A DNA stretch of 64,000 nucleotides from Pseudoips prasinana (lineage: Eukaryota > Arthropoda > Insecta > Lepidoptera > Nolidae). Under the pieces are notes generated by a model. That model saw only the letters and a program-made list of their open reading frames with translations, searched no databases and was not told the origin of the DNA. This document shows, one piece after another, positions 40,906-51,437 of the stretch (position 1 is the first letter of the stretch; every line of letters begins with the position of its first letter). The stretch spans positions 5,605,001 through 5,669,000 of the forward strand of contig OX621246.1 of assembly GCA_951640165.1 (NCBI GenBank), given 5' to 3'. Made by a program: the position numbers and the translations under genes.

Positions 40906-40964
40906 AAGAATACTATTTGTTCCCATCGTAACGCTATTCCGAATCTAACTCTACAGGACATGCG

Positions 40965-40991
40965 TTCATGACACCTGTCAGGTGTCATGAA
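40965..40991. repeat. Palindrome, 13-bp arms, 1-nt loop
   Basis: TTCATGACACCTG, T, CAGGTGTCATGAA. Confidence 0.85.
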
Positions 40992-41154
40992 AGCATTGGC
41001 AGGTAACCTCTTTGGGGTTGTCCGTTGTAATATAGTTAACTAAAATTGTTGTCAGGTATGTATAATAATACCCCACAACAATTTAGGTAAACTAGATTAC
41101 AATAATTTATCGAATGGAAAACGGTTTATTGAATTAAGCTATTAAACGCCTAAA

Positions 41155-42800
41155 CAATGTTGTAGCTATACATAATGTCATGAATGATTGCCACTAAGTG
41201 GCCATACAGTCTCCCATTCATTACTCGGATAGACAGTTTTACTCTTATTTGCTTTATTGTAGTATGATAGCATCCTGTACGCGGGACGACAGCAAATTAA
41301 TTGAACGATGTTAATGTCTTGAGAAATTGAGTAACTTTAATAATTAAGATTGCATCTGTATATCTGTTTGTCTTCTGCATTGAGACTCTACTAGATGGAT
41401 CTAAGATAGCCTAATTACCTAGTTTATTCGAGCTGGTTCTTAACTATCTTGAGAGATGAATATTGCTACTTACTTAGTGTTTTAGTTATTTCTAGTAGCT
41501 CTACTCTTTTGACTAATAAATGCGATGGCAACTCGGTACACCTTGCTACATCTATTACAGGTGAATCGTGAACCCTGGAGAAAACAGTTAGCGCAATAAA
41601 GCCCTGAATCACCATAACAATGTTGTAGCAATACAAAATGTATGAATGATTGCCACTAAGTGGCCATTCGGCCGCCCATTCATTACTCGGATAGACAGTT
41701 TTACTCTTATTTGCTTTATTTGTAGCGAGATAGCATCCTGTACGCGGGACTGCAGCAATTTAATTGAACCATTATAATGTCTTGAGAAATTGAGTAGATT
41801 TAATGTTTAAGCCTGCGTTTGTATATCTATTTGTCTGCTGCATTGAGACTCTTAAATGGATGGATAGATTTCAGTCAGTGTATTGCCTAGTTACCTCGTT
41901 ATTCGAGCTATTTCTTACACATTATCTTGACAGACGATTGTTACAATACTGTGTTTATTTATTTCAAGTATCTCGTCTCTTGTGGTTATTTACCCGATGG
42001 CAGCTAGCCACGCCTTGCCATTTCTATCATGAGTGAATCGTGAACCCTGGATAAAACAGTTAACTCAACAAAACTATGTATTACCATAACAATGTTGTAG
42101 CAATACAAAATGTATGAATGATTGCCACTAAGTGGCCATTCGGCCGCCCATTCATTACTCGGATTGACAGTTTTACACTTATTTGCTTTATTTGTAGAGA
42201 GATAGCATCCTGTACGCGAGACGGCAGCAACTTAATTGAACCATTATAATATCTTGAGAAATTGAGTAGATTTAATGTTTAAGCCTGCGTCTGTATATCT
42301 ATTTGTCTGCAGCATTGTGACTCTTAAATGGATGGATAGATTTCAGTCAGTATTTTGCCTAGTTATCTCGTTATTTGAGCTGTTTCTTACACATCATCTT
42401 GACAGACGATTGTTGCAATACTGTATTTTTTTTATCTAGGGACAATGTCACACAGATCAACCTAGCTTGTACTATGGGTACCAGGCGACGATACATACTT
42501 ATATAGATAGATAAATACTTATATACATAGAAAACATCCATGACTCAGAAACAAATATTCGTGCTCATCACACAAATATTTACACTTACCGGGATTCGAA
42601 CCCAGGACCACCAGCTTCGTAGGCAGGAGCACTACCAACTAGGCTACGGTGACCGTCAAATTTATTTCTCAATCGTCAATTTATTTCTTGTATCTCGTCT
42701 CTAGTGGCTATATTGCAGGTGGCTGCTAGCCACGCCTAGCCACTTCTGTCACAGATGAGTCGTGAATCCAGGAGAAATCTATTTACTCAATATTTATACA
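41155..42800. repeat. Tandem repeat, about 465-bp unit, three copies
   Basis: Units begin CAATGTTGTAGC at 41155, 41618 and 42090 (periods 463 and 472). Shared blocks include GATTGCCACTAAGTGGCCAT, GCATCCTGTACGCG and GTGAATCGTGAACCCTGGA. Copies 2 and 3 are more alike than copy 1. The third is split by a SINE at about 42433-42655. Not coding. Confidence 0.85.
42433..42655 (-). repeat. SINE family E inserted in the tandem array
   Basis: Plus strand: TCTAGGGACAATGTCACACA, CGGGATTCGAACCCAGGACC (reverse B box), ACTACCAACTAGGCTACGGT (reverse A box). Same family as 60115-60361 and 52365-52590. Confidence 0.8.
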
Positions 42801-43211
42801 ATAAACTCTCAACTTACTTAGGAGTATACGTAACTTGCTGAACAGCTAATATCAGAGGCGTAGGAGCTATATATTAAGATACCTGTCGATTTACGTATAA
42901 TAAATTAATATCAAATACTCATATTTCTAACAATGCCGTAATAAATCGGCTTATCTTTTATTCGGTCTGGAATTTAACCCGTGGCTATGTAGCTCGAGCA
43001 TTCAAATTTTTTAAAAGGATATAAAATTATTGTTAACACATTCGAAAATTGTGCAACGATCATTTTATTAACACACAGACAACCTGAGAAGAGATGACAG
43101 ACTGGATGTCAAAACTAATCTAATCTATAATCTTTGGCAATAGAACCTTAATGCTTGAATTGAATACTCTATATTGTACCCACTCAGACGAAATAAGTAC
43201 AAAAATATATA
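42801..43211. other. No feature recognised
   Basis: AT-rich; nothing supported. Confidence 0.5.
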
Positions 43212-43558
43212 TCTATACATATAATAAAATCGTAGGAAAGTCAAAACTGTACATTTAATTTTTTTTTTAAAGGAAGTTAAGGCGTGATCTTCAATCGATA
43301 TCGAAGTCAAAAATATAGATTTTAGAATTTTTGTCTGTTTGTCCGTATGTATGTCCGAGTTAAACTCAAAAAGTACAGCATGGATTTATTTAAAATTTTG
43401 CATGAATATTACTAAGAGGTCGGGTCAACAGATAGGATATATATAGGATACATATTATCACGCTATCACCTACGCGGGAGGAACTGTTATAATTTATAAA
43501 GTTTATAGCGGGTAAAACCGCGGGCTGTGCCCCGTGGTTTTACCCACGATAAACTTAT
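43212..43558 (+). mobile_element. Helitron-like element, subfamily 1, with inverted end duplication
   Basis: TCTATACATATAATAAAATC start; hairpin GCGGGTAAAACCGCGGG followed at once by CTGTGCCCCGTGGTTTTACC and CACGATAAACTTATA, an inverted copy of the same terminus. CTAG appears about 15 bp later. Confidence 0.7.
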
Positions 43559-43819
43559 AGCAATAAGCTAGTATACAGTAAGATATAAAATTTTAGTTAA
43601 TTATAGTTGAATAATCCAATATCTCTGTCTGGTACAGTTGAGAATTAAACCCGGAAACTCATTAACCCAGATATTATAGACAACAACAGCGGTACTTTCG
43701 CAATGCGCTTCCTTGTAAAGTGTTCTAGGAACAAGCTGGTCGACCTACATATGTTTATGAGTGTCAACCCATCCTTATCCTGACCTTAATTTAGGTTACT
43801 TATCCCATACACTGCAGCA

Positions 43820-44040
43820 AAATGGAGACTAGATATCTACGCTGGACATAGAATAAATAGTGAAGAAGTGTGTACGCAGACACAGGGTACTCTCTATTCC
43901 ATAATTGTCATGATCCGATGGGAAGACTAGCGACATGTCCAGAAAAAGGTCAGGTACAGGACCGACGGATTTACGTGCTACGGGGGTATAATACCGCCAA
44001 CTTCTTCGGGCTGATACTGAGATTATTTTTCTTTACACAG
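43820..44040 (-). repeat. SINE family C fragment
   Basis: AAAATGGAGACTAGATATCT, GTGTGTACGCAGACACAGGG, AGGTCAGGTACAGGACCGAC, GGGGGTATAATACCGCCAAC. Confidence 0.65.
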
Positions 44041-44154
44041 CAAAGAAAATATAATTACCTGCAGTGTAGACTACAGAAGATAAAACTAAAAATCGCTGCA
44101 TTGCAGCTTTTTTTTTTAGTTCAGTTCATTAAGCGCTAACAAGGAAGACCTATT

Positions 44155-44335
44155 GCTTTACGTGCTCTCCGAGGCACGGGGGTGTACCAACAACTTAATA
44201 CGATAAGACTACAGGCTGATATAGAGATTGTTTTCTGTATAGAAAGATGCTAAAATCAGTTTTTGGCTCAATCCAGGATTTGAACCCAGGACCTCAAAAC
44301 ACGCTACCGCTAGGACAACGAGAAATGACTACATT
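44155..44335 (-). repeat. SINE family C with tRNA-like head
   Basis: TTTACGTGCTCTCCGAGGCA then CCAGGATTTGAACCCAGGAC (reverse B box) and ACGCTACCGCTAGGACAACG (reverse A box). The head is better kept than the body. Confidence 0.7.
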
Positions 44336-44339
44336 ACCA

Positions 44340-44730
44340 AAGTGGATCTCAAATTACGAAAAAATTGTTTACTTACTTATTGGTAAGTCAAATAACTGAC
44401 AAAATACAAACATGTTCGCATATATAATGCTGACGGTACATGACGTATTGTGTGGGAAAAGTGCGCGGGCGTCATCGCTAATTTAGTGCGAACATGCACA
44501 TTGCACATGTGCGATCTTTTTGTTTTCGTAAGGTGCTTGTGATCGCACTGCATGATGTCTTATGCAACACATCCGGTCTCGCGGCCTATACGTTTTACCG
44601 CAATTGTTATTAAGAACGAAAGTAATTAAGACTTTCTTTATTGTTTTCCGGTATTTATTTAAAAATTATCGAAAATTCTTTTTTTGTAAAGACTTTATTT
44701 GTGAGAACTTAATATATAAAGAACTAAGTA
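44340..44730. other. No feature recognised
   Basis: Nothing supported. Confidence 0.45.
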
Positions 44731-44734
44731 TTTA

Positions 44735-44965
44735 AACTTAAAAACACGTTGGAGCTATGGGCTCCACATAGCTCGTAGAACCGAGAAAGGTTCTCGAGTG
44801 GCGACCACGAACCGGAAGACGCAGCGTAGGCAGGCCCCCTACGAGATGGGCCGATGATCTTGTACAGGTCAATGGAAATCGTTGGATGCCGATTGCGCAA
44901 GACCGGCAATTGTGGAGATCATTGGGGAGGCCTTTGTCCAGCAGTGGACGTCTTTCGGCTGATAT
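44735..44965 (+). pseudogene. RTE-type LINE carboxy-terminal fragment
   Basis: In the + strand one frame gives ...DLVQVNGNRWMPIAQDRQLW and, after a shift, GEAFVQQWTSFG followed by a stop. 'W...A.DR..W..(L/G)EA(F/Y)VQQWT' is the characteristic end of RTE-clade ORFs in insects. Several frame changes are present and no catalytic domain remains. The nearby repeats that end GTCCAGCAGTGGACG share this end. Confidence 0.65.
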
Positions 44966-45430
44966 AATAATTATGATTAAACTAAAAAAAAAATTTCCTT
45001 TTTTAAATTTATCGTAACCGATTTGGGAACCCACCTCTTTTTTTAAAGTAGGGTAAAAAGCCTTGAGATTTGCAATTTATATATAAATATCGGTATAAAA
45101 TTAACAGTGGAAGTGACTTTAGAATAATTATCAGCTGATGTATTGACTTTTACAAACTGGTTTTCTTTCATTTATTCAGTTTCAAAGGAAATTAGAGCTC
45201 CTTAAGTTTTATATACTATTTTTGTTACACATTGTTCATCCATTAAAATCACTATTGTCCTCTTTACTCTCAATTAACGTTGTCGTAGATGGATATGGGA
45301 TGCAGGTATTGAGGAAGATCTGTCAATGTTCTACGGACAAACGTCTTCTAAACTTCCTTAATCTAATCTATTAAACTGAACTATTTACTACTTATCTTTA
45401 TATGTCACGTGACTATACTAAACTAATATA
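44966..45430. other. No feature recognised
   Basis: AT-rich; nothing supported. Confidence 0.5.
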
Positions 45431-45434
45431 TAGC

Positions 45435-45650
45435 TAGGTGCTCTCACTGATCCGTAAGCGATTGGCGAGGTTAAGCAACTGGGCTCGCGGTCAGACCATA
45501 GATGAGTGACCTTCGTGCTTCGGAGGGCACGGAAGGGTTAAGCTATCGGTCCCGGTTGTATTCATTAGACAACAGTCGTTAAGCCATGTCAGAGGCCTAC
45601 TGGGCGACTTGAGAAACTCTGGCACTACCCATACGAAAAGCAAGGAAGCA
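45435..45650 (+). repeat. 5S rRNA-derived SINE
   Basis: CTGATCCGTAAGCGATTGGC, GAGGTTAAGCAACTGGGCTC, CATAGATGAGTGACC, then CTTCGTGCTTCGGAGGGCAC, CAACAGTCGTTAAGCCATGT and GAGGCCTACTGGGCGACTTG. Confidence 0.8.
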
Positions 45651-46925
45651 TACTAAACTAATCTTGCATCAGTTGGGAAAATTGTCCCAAAAACCAATCC
45701 CGTCTTGTATCTACCAGAAGCCTTTCTAAATAGAGGTTAATAATAATAATATCTTGGGAAATTATTGTTGTACCCGAAAGGCCCCCCTTTAGGGTACTTC
45801 GTTTTTATTTCATTTTACTAGCTGTCTTAATAGAATCTCCTGTAAACAGAGTCAAATGGAGTCTGTTTTGCTTCATCTAGAAATCCCGGTGACGCAAAAA
45901 ATTACTACAACGTTAACTGCGTAAGTCACGTAAAAGAACACCTTCTTTGCTAAGAAAATAAATCTTTAGTCCCTAACTTATATATTTATTAACTTTCGTG
46001 AATTTTGATCGAAACTGATTAACTAAAGCCTTGTGCAAAAGAATTGGAAGCATCGTTGATGGAAGAATTGGGGCAAGGATCCCGAGTCTTCATCTGATTT
46101 GTACATCTTGTTGTGCCGCTTTCTCTCCTTACTTATTCACAGAAGTCCCTCACCTGCCCTTTAACTGTTCCACCGATTATTCCCATTTCTCGCCAGCGTC
46201 CCACCTTAATATGCCTTCCTGTATAAATTTCTCTTCCATAGTCCAAGCAAGGTCTCTTTAAGTGTCAACAACTGAGTCAATAGACTTTTATCATGTGTTT
46301 CTAGTGACCGAAAACGTCACGTTCTTTTTTTTTTTTTTTTTATTAATATGTATTATTTTTTGTGTTTTTATTATGCTGATACCTTGTACCTACTACTTTC
46401 TTGTGTGTCCGTGTTGAATAAATGTATTTCTATTCTATTCCATTCTGTTTACACAGGCTGTGAATCACGCCCTCTGAAATTAAACCAGTTAGGCGATTTT
46501 ATTCCTGATTTGCCGCTAAGGACACCTTCCCTCAGCGGCTCGCAGATCATAATCAAGCTTTAGATTGTATCGTAAACAGCAAACTATACTCATCCATCAG
46601 ATATTCATAAGACTTCAATTTTGAACAGACCTAACAGCGTCTTTATTTCGTAGGCAACTAGAGACATATTCCTCGTGCAAGCATAATAACGTGTCGACTG
46701 TACTATCAAATTATGAAGTTTCCAACGAGCAAACTTATTTAGCATTGACGTTGCTGCTCAAGTTAGTGCATTGTGCGATGTTCAGTTATATTAGTTTATT
46801 AATTAAAAGTATGACAATACACCGTGACTTGCACCGGGTATGTACGGTTGCCATAAACATATTTAAATAAATCGGGGTATCTATGTGCACTTTTGTGTGT
46901 GTCAAGACCCACATGTCTGTGGTAT
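45651..46925. other. No gene recognised
   Basis: A poly(T) run at about 46325-46342 is followed by TATTCTATTCCATTC. Short frames (46031-46261, 46348-46563) have no recognisable domain. It is the left flank of the Tc1-like element. Confidence 0.5.
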
Positions 46926-46927
46926 TA

Positions 46928-48527
46928 TATACACACATCAACAAAGTCTAGGGATACGTTATTTTGAAATCAAACATGGCTTTATTGTTTAAAACCTATT
47001 TAGTTTCCTTAAAAAGTTTATTTACAGATTTAAACCTTGTCTATTCTTTATTCAAAATTTAAAAATTAAAATGAGAAACAAATGAAAACACGCAAAGCAC
47101 AGCGCAATCTTGAGTTGTATCTAATTTCAAGAAGTTGCATTAAAATTTTTTTTGCGTGTTAATTGAAGAAAACCTGATAAATTGTTTTATTTTCTTTTCT
47201 CAATTGGTTGTGTAAGCTTTTTAGCGTCATGCCACGCCATCATTTGAGTCGAGATGAAATGTTACGGGCAGTTGGCATGTTACAAAACGGTGCTATTCAA
47301 CGCGTCGTTGCTGAGTCTCTGGGCACAAGCCAAAATGTGGTATCCAGGCTGTGGTCACGTTATCGCGCTACTGGAGATGTGGCAGAACGGCACACAGGTA
47401 GATATCGTGTTACCACTCAGAGACAGGATCGATTTCTCCAAATGACCGCCAGAAGACTACCCAATATCACAGCGATGCAACTAGTGCAAAGGCTCCAGGA
47501 GGGTCAGCAGCTGCTGGTGAGCGACCAAACCGTGCGAAGGAGGCTGCATGAAGTTGGTCTTCATGCTCGCAGACCGCTGCGAGTCCCAGCGCTGCGACGT
47601 GGCAATCGCGGTAGGCGACTTTTATGGGCTCAAGAACATTTGACATGGAGTGATCAACAATGGTCATTGGTGCTGTTCACTGATGAGTCCCGCTATGGAT
47701 TTCATCCAGATTCGAGACGAACACGCGTTTGGAGAACTCCAGGCAGGGTCAGCCGTCTCCGACATCCACAGGAGGTCCACTCTTACCAAGGCGGGACAAT
47801 TATGGTGTGGGCAGGAATACGAATCGGCGGACGAACCCAACTCATTTGGATTCAGGGCAGCATGACTGCCCATAGATACCGTGAGGAGGTAGTAGAACGT
47901 GTCATTGTCCCGCTCAGGGCCCTAACGAGGCAAGAATTTCAGCTCATGCATGACAATGCACCTTCCCATACAGCGCGGCTGGTGAGGGCCGCCCTTCGAG
48001 AACACGATGTTCAGGTATTAGATTGGCCTCCACAGTCGCCAGACTTAAACCCAATTGAACACGCCTGGGACATGTTACAGCGAAGAGCATTGAGGGATTT
48101 TCCGCCCAACTTGACAACAGAAGAACAACTTTTCGAACATTTAAAAAGAACTTGGGACTGCATACCCCAGCAAGACATTGACACCTTAATTTTAAGTATG
48201 GAAAATCGTTGCCGCTGTGTGATTAATGTTAGAGGAGGAAATACCGATTACTGATTATCAGATTTGGTAAGATTTTTATTCATTTAATTCGATTGAATAA
48301 TTTTATAAGAATAAAATGTTTTTGTTCACTCAGTAATTTTCTATGGCTTAATTAATTTAAGACTTTTATTAATTAGAAAAACAAAATCGCATCGTGTTGT
48401 TAATGTTTAAATATCGGCCATGAAATTATCTTTAATTCTTCCATTTACAGTCATAACAAAATGTTTATAGTTTTCTAGATAATCAATGAAATGTTCAATA
48501 TCCCTAGATTGTGTTGATGTGTGTATA
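46928..48527 (+). mobile_element. Tc1-like transposon, about 1.6 kb, apparently intact
   Basis: Terminal inverted repeats CACACATCAACAAAGTCTAG with GGATA (left) and, as reverse complement, CACACATCAACACAATCTAG with GGATA (right, 48501-48529). Both ends abut TA-rich sequence (TATATA), consistent with TA target duplication; the exact edge is ambiguous by a few bases. The interior holds a complete transposase frame. Confidence 0.85.
47229..48254 (+). CDS. Tc1-like transposase, DD34E, 341 residues
   Basis: The frame opens at a TTG 21 bp upstream, but the first ATG (47229) gives MPRHHLSRDEM..., the natural start. Residues 5-50 form a helix-turn-helix DNA-binding unit (AVGMLQNGAIQRVVAESLGT); a basic GRYR near 57-60 sits where Tc1 proteins carry a GRPR-like hook; a second helix-turn-helix lies at about 75-112. 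The DDE catalytic domain has Asp152 (LFTDES), Asp242 (HDNAPSHT) and Glu277 (SPDLNPIEHAW), with 34 residues between the last two. Length is normal for Tc1/mariner transposases. It cuts and inserts the element at TA sites in the nucleus. No frameshift or stop is visible, so it could be functional. It is the only likely active enzyme gene in the window. Confidence 0.9.
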   Translation: MPRHHLSRDEMLRAVGMLQNGAIQRVVAESLGTSQNVVSRLWSRYRATGDVAERHTGRYRVTTQRQDRFLQMTARRLPNITAMQLVQRLQEGQQLLVSDQTVRRRLHEVGLHARRPLRVPALRRGNRGRRLLWAQEHLTWSDQQWSLVLFTDESRYGFHPDSRRTRVWRTPGRVSRLRHPQEVHSYQGGTIMVWAGIRIGGRTQLIWIQGSMTAHRYREEVVERVIVPLRALTRQEFQLMHDNAPSHTARLVRAALREHDVQVLDWPPQSPDLNPIEHAWDMLQRRALRDFPPNLTTEEQLFEHLKRTWDCIPQQDIDTLILSMENRCRCVINVRGGNTDY

Positions 48528-48735
48528 TAGCGATTTTTGAACGCATTTAAATTTAGTACTGATTCTTGAATTTGAAAACTAATTTAGTTAAGCTGGTTTT
48601 AATTGTGTCATTCGATGGAAGTTGACATTTTTGATGATTATACTGTGTATGTTAAATAAATAAAACTTTCTCTGTTCTGTACGTGAGGATTTACTGCGTG
48701 TTATACAAGCAATGTGAGGCTCAGGGTAAACTGCT
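48528..48735. other. No feature recognised
   Basis: AT-rich spacer between the Tc1-like element and the LINE relic. Confidence 0.4.
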
Positions 48736-48739
48736 AGAT

Positions 48740-49191
48740 ACGGAACCTAACCTGCCGCGGACTTGTCTTGTCGCTGGCATGGGGAGTCCCATGGATCAGC
48801 TGGACTCTTGGGATTCGATAGACGCGCTCACAAGATAATCGATGATAGAGACTTAACAAATAAAAAGCTGCAAAGCTTGGATCATAGGCGTCAGGTTGCA
48901 AGCTTATCGGTTTTATATAGGCAGTTTTTTTTGAGGATGCGCTCAAGACCTCCATGAACTTATCACTCCTTCCCCCTTTTTCATCGGACTATCAGGCATC
49001 GGGAAGGTTTCCAGCACTTTGTTGTTGACATCCCATTATGCCGTATGAAACGCTTTGCTTCCTCTTTCATCATACGCACGGCTAAGCAGTGGAACACCCT
49101 CTCAAACGACGTGTTTCCAGACTCATACAACATGAGTTTATTCAAGGGTAGAGTGAACAGGCAACTTATGGGCACGTGCGGTCCACCTTAG
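48740..49191 (+). pseudogene. CR1/jockey-like LINE ORF2 carboxy-terminal relic
   Basis: The + strand encodes IIDDRDLTNKKLQSLDHRRQ then VASLSVLYRQFF, and after frame changes RMKRFASSFIIRTAKQWNTL, the segment VFPDSYNMSLFKGRVNRQLM and a stop at 49189-49191. 'LDHRR..ASLSVLYR' and '(K)RFASSFI-RTA--WN-L---VFP--YN---FK-RVNR-L' are conserved in the end of insect CR1/jockey-type reverse transcriptases. At least two frameshifts; no RT core. Confidence 0.75.
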
Positions 49192-49780
49192 ATTACATCT
49201 TCACTTAACATCAAGTGAGATCGTGGTCAAGCGCAAACCCATCCAGCATAAAAAACGCGGGAACGCCGCTCCAGTGCTCCCTTTACGTCCTGTCCCATGT
49301 TGTGTGGTACACGTACCCTAAGAGGACAATTGCATATCCCCCGGATTACTGACTCCTGCCAACCGGTACAGCGACTGCGCCATAAATAGATCGCTGTCTT
49401 TGTTAGTCAGTACTTACACAAAGTCACTTTAGCTCTACTTCCAGAAAATCGTAGTCCTAATTATAAATTGGAAATTGTCTAAATTCGGTGACGGATGGAC
49501 AACCTAGTGGATCTGAATAGACTGGTAACTAAGTTTCTCTGATTGTTGTAATAGATTTGTTAGCGTATTCGTACTGTGCAGGTAGGATATTAACATCTTT
49601 ATATTTTAAATACTATTTGTATATTATAAAAAGTATTTTTCATATGATCTAAACTGATATTATAAAGAGAAAATATTAGTTTTTTATATGTTTGTAACGG
49701 ATAAACTTAAAAACTACTGAACTGATTTCTAAAGTTCTTTCACATGTAGAAAGCTACATTATCAGCATTAACATCTGATT
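49192..49780. other. No gene recognised; probable LINE 3' untranslated continuation
   Basis: The first part (to about 49400) may be the 3' end of the LINE above (GGCGTTCC-type GC-richer sequence). After that, AT-rich with nothing supported. Confidence 0.35.
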
Positions 49781-49841
49781 GCACGTGTGACTCATTGATT
49801 AAGATAGTCGCCTCGCTACTACCAGAAGCCGTTACATTCGA

Positions 49842-50010
49842 TTATGAGAATAAGTTTTCGGTGTATATGTTGTATATGTTCATGCCTAAACACGCACTCA
49901 TCTCATGGTAGGTCATATGTCCATCTGTTGCAACCATTCGCTGTACATCATCAATGTTTTCGTTGTTCACAGCTGTAGACGGAAGACCAACACGGAATTT
50001 AAAATGGACA
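49842..50010 (-). pseudogene. Mariner-like transposase amino-terminal relic
   Basis: Within a 107-codon minus-strand frame the part GLPSTAVNNENIDDVQRMVA then TDGHMTYHEMSACLGM resembles the helix-turn-helix linker of mariner transposases (GRPSTA... ID-V--M---D---TY-E----LGI). The catalytic domain is absent and the upstream part of the frame (to 50165) is not recognised. A partial SINE A-like head lies at 49785-49830. Confidence 0.6.
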
Positions 50011-50165
50011 TTGATACGACCGCCTTTAATACAGCAAACTAACTCTAAATATTCCACTTGCATGGTGTTTGATGGCGAGAGACACTTGTTGAGGCGCTCG
50101 AAGTATATCATACATACAATGGACATGTGTGAAGTCAAATTATCAATGGTGATATGGACACGCAA

Positions 50166-50930
50166 TATTTAAAATGTAAAAAAACAAAACAAATAAACAA
50201 ACTCTTTGGTTCTTAAATGCCAAAAAATTCCATTTTCAAATGGCGTGATTAGGTTTAAAATATTGCTAATGGAAGTGACTTCCAAATGAAATTTCCGAAT
50301 TTTTGAGAGTGTTCCACCTGGCACTGTCTCCTTGTTATGTCATTATCTTGAAACCTACAACTAATATAGTATTATATGCATCTAAAAGTTATGCATTCCT
50401 ATATTTTCTTTTGAAACATACAGCTAAAACATTTCTACTTACACCAGTATGTAGGAAATTCCTTCTAATACTTTTTCCTTTCCATTCTTCAAACTAAAAA
50501 AGCTTCGGTAGCACTTAGGGGGGCAACCAGGCGAATCCTAAACTTGAACTCTCAGCTTGTATTCGTAGCAACGATTGCGATCAATATTTAAAAGGGTTGT
50601 GTCTGCAAAGGTAAGGTAATAAATCAAATTTTGTACTAGTGATCCCGTCGGGGGCTCCCGCACTAGGGTGACTACGTACAAATTGCTATCTACCATTGAT
50701 AACTTTGATAAAAAATCCCTTTACCAGGAAAAATCACTGAATGAATAGGATACTGGAAAATTTTAGAGATGTTTCGTCTTTGTTTTTTTGCATACGAGTG
50801 AATGAGACGAGCGATTTCTTAAGCCGATCGGCGCATTTCGAATGACAGGGCAAAATTGCTTGCTAGAGGGAACATAGCTTCGTAGAAAAGTAGGAAATGC
50901 GAAGTGTAGCCTTATGTACTACGGCAATAA
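50166..50930. other. No feature recognised
   Basis: Nothing supported. Confidence 0.5.
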
Positions 50931-50937
50931 CGTGATC

Positions 50938-51000
50938 GTGAGTCTAGCGGTAACGTGATCAACCGCAGCTAGTGAGGTACCGGGTTTAAATACTGGGTCA
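50938..51000 (+). repeat. tRNA-like SINE head
   Basis: GTGAGTCTAGCGGTAACGTG (A box) and ACCGGGTTTAAATACTGGG (decayed B box). Confidence 0.45.
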
Positions 51001-51119
51001 TTCCAAAAAGCTATTTCGAGATTTATCTGTCAAGAAATTTTTAAAGAGATAATTCTTTCATTTTTGCGATGGGCAATCCGAACTCGAAGGCTAGGGGATA
51101 TTTTTCCGCGAAATATCAA

Positions 51120-51167
51120 AATGCTTGGTCGACGCTACATTATCACATGTAGCGTCGACCAAGCATT
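51120..51167. repeat. Perfect hairpin, 21-bp arms, 6-nt loop
   Basis: AATGCTTGGTCGACGCTACA plus T, loop TATCAC, then the exact reverse complement. Confidence 0.9.
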
Positions 51168-51184
51168 GCCATCTAGCGCGGCAA

Positions 51185-51330
51185 TGCTTCCAGCATTCTG
51201 GGAACGATGCTCAACGGAAGCAATGCAAAACTATTTCTGACGCCTCGGGATATTCCCCCGGGAGAACTTCTACGCCCCCCACGGGATGAGATGGGGTGGC
51301 GATATTCTATGCCGTCAGCCACACAGAAAT
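51185..51330 (-). repeat. Dispersed retroposon R, part
   Basis: ACTTCTACGCCCCCCACGGG, ATGAGATGGGGTGGCGATAT, GCCGTCAGCCACACAG. Confidence 0.6.
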
Positions 51331-51437
51331 AATGTAAATATTTTAAATATAAACTACAATTGTATGTAGTTACTATATTATAATCCAGCAAATTTTCGCC
51401 ACTGAGGAATCATACAAAAAATTAAAACTTTCCATTA

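Noticed and set aside
47208..47228. TTG-initiated extension of the Tc1 transposase
   Set aside because: Eukaryotic translation should begin at the ATG at 47229, which also matches the usual Tc1 amino terminus.
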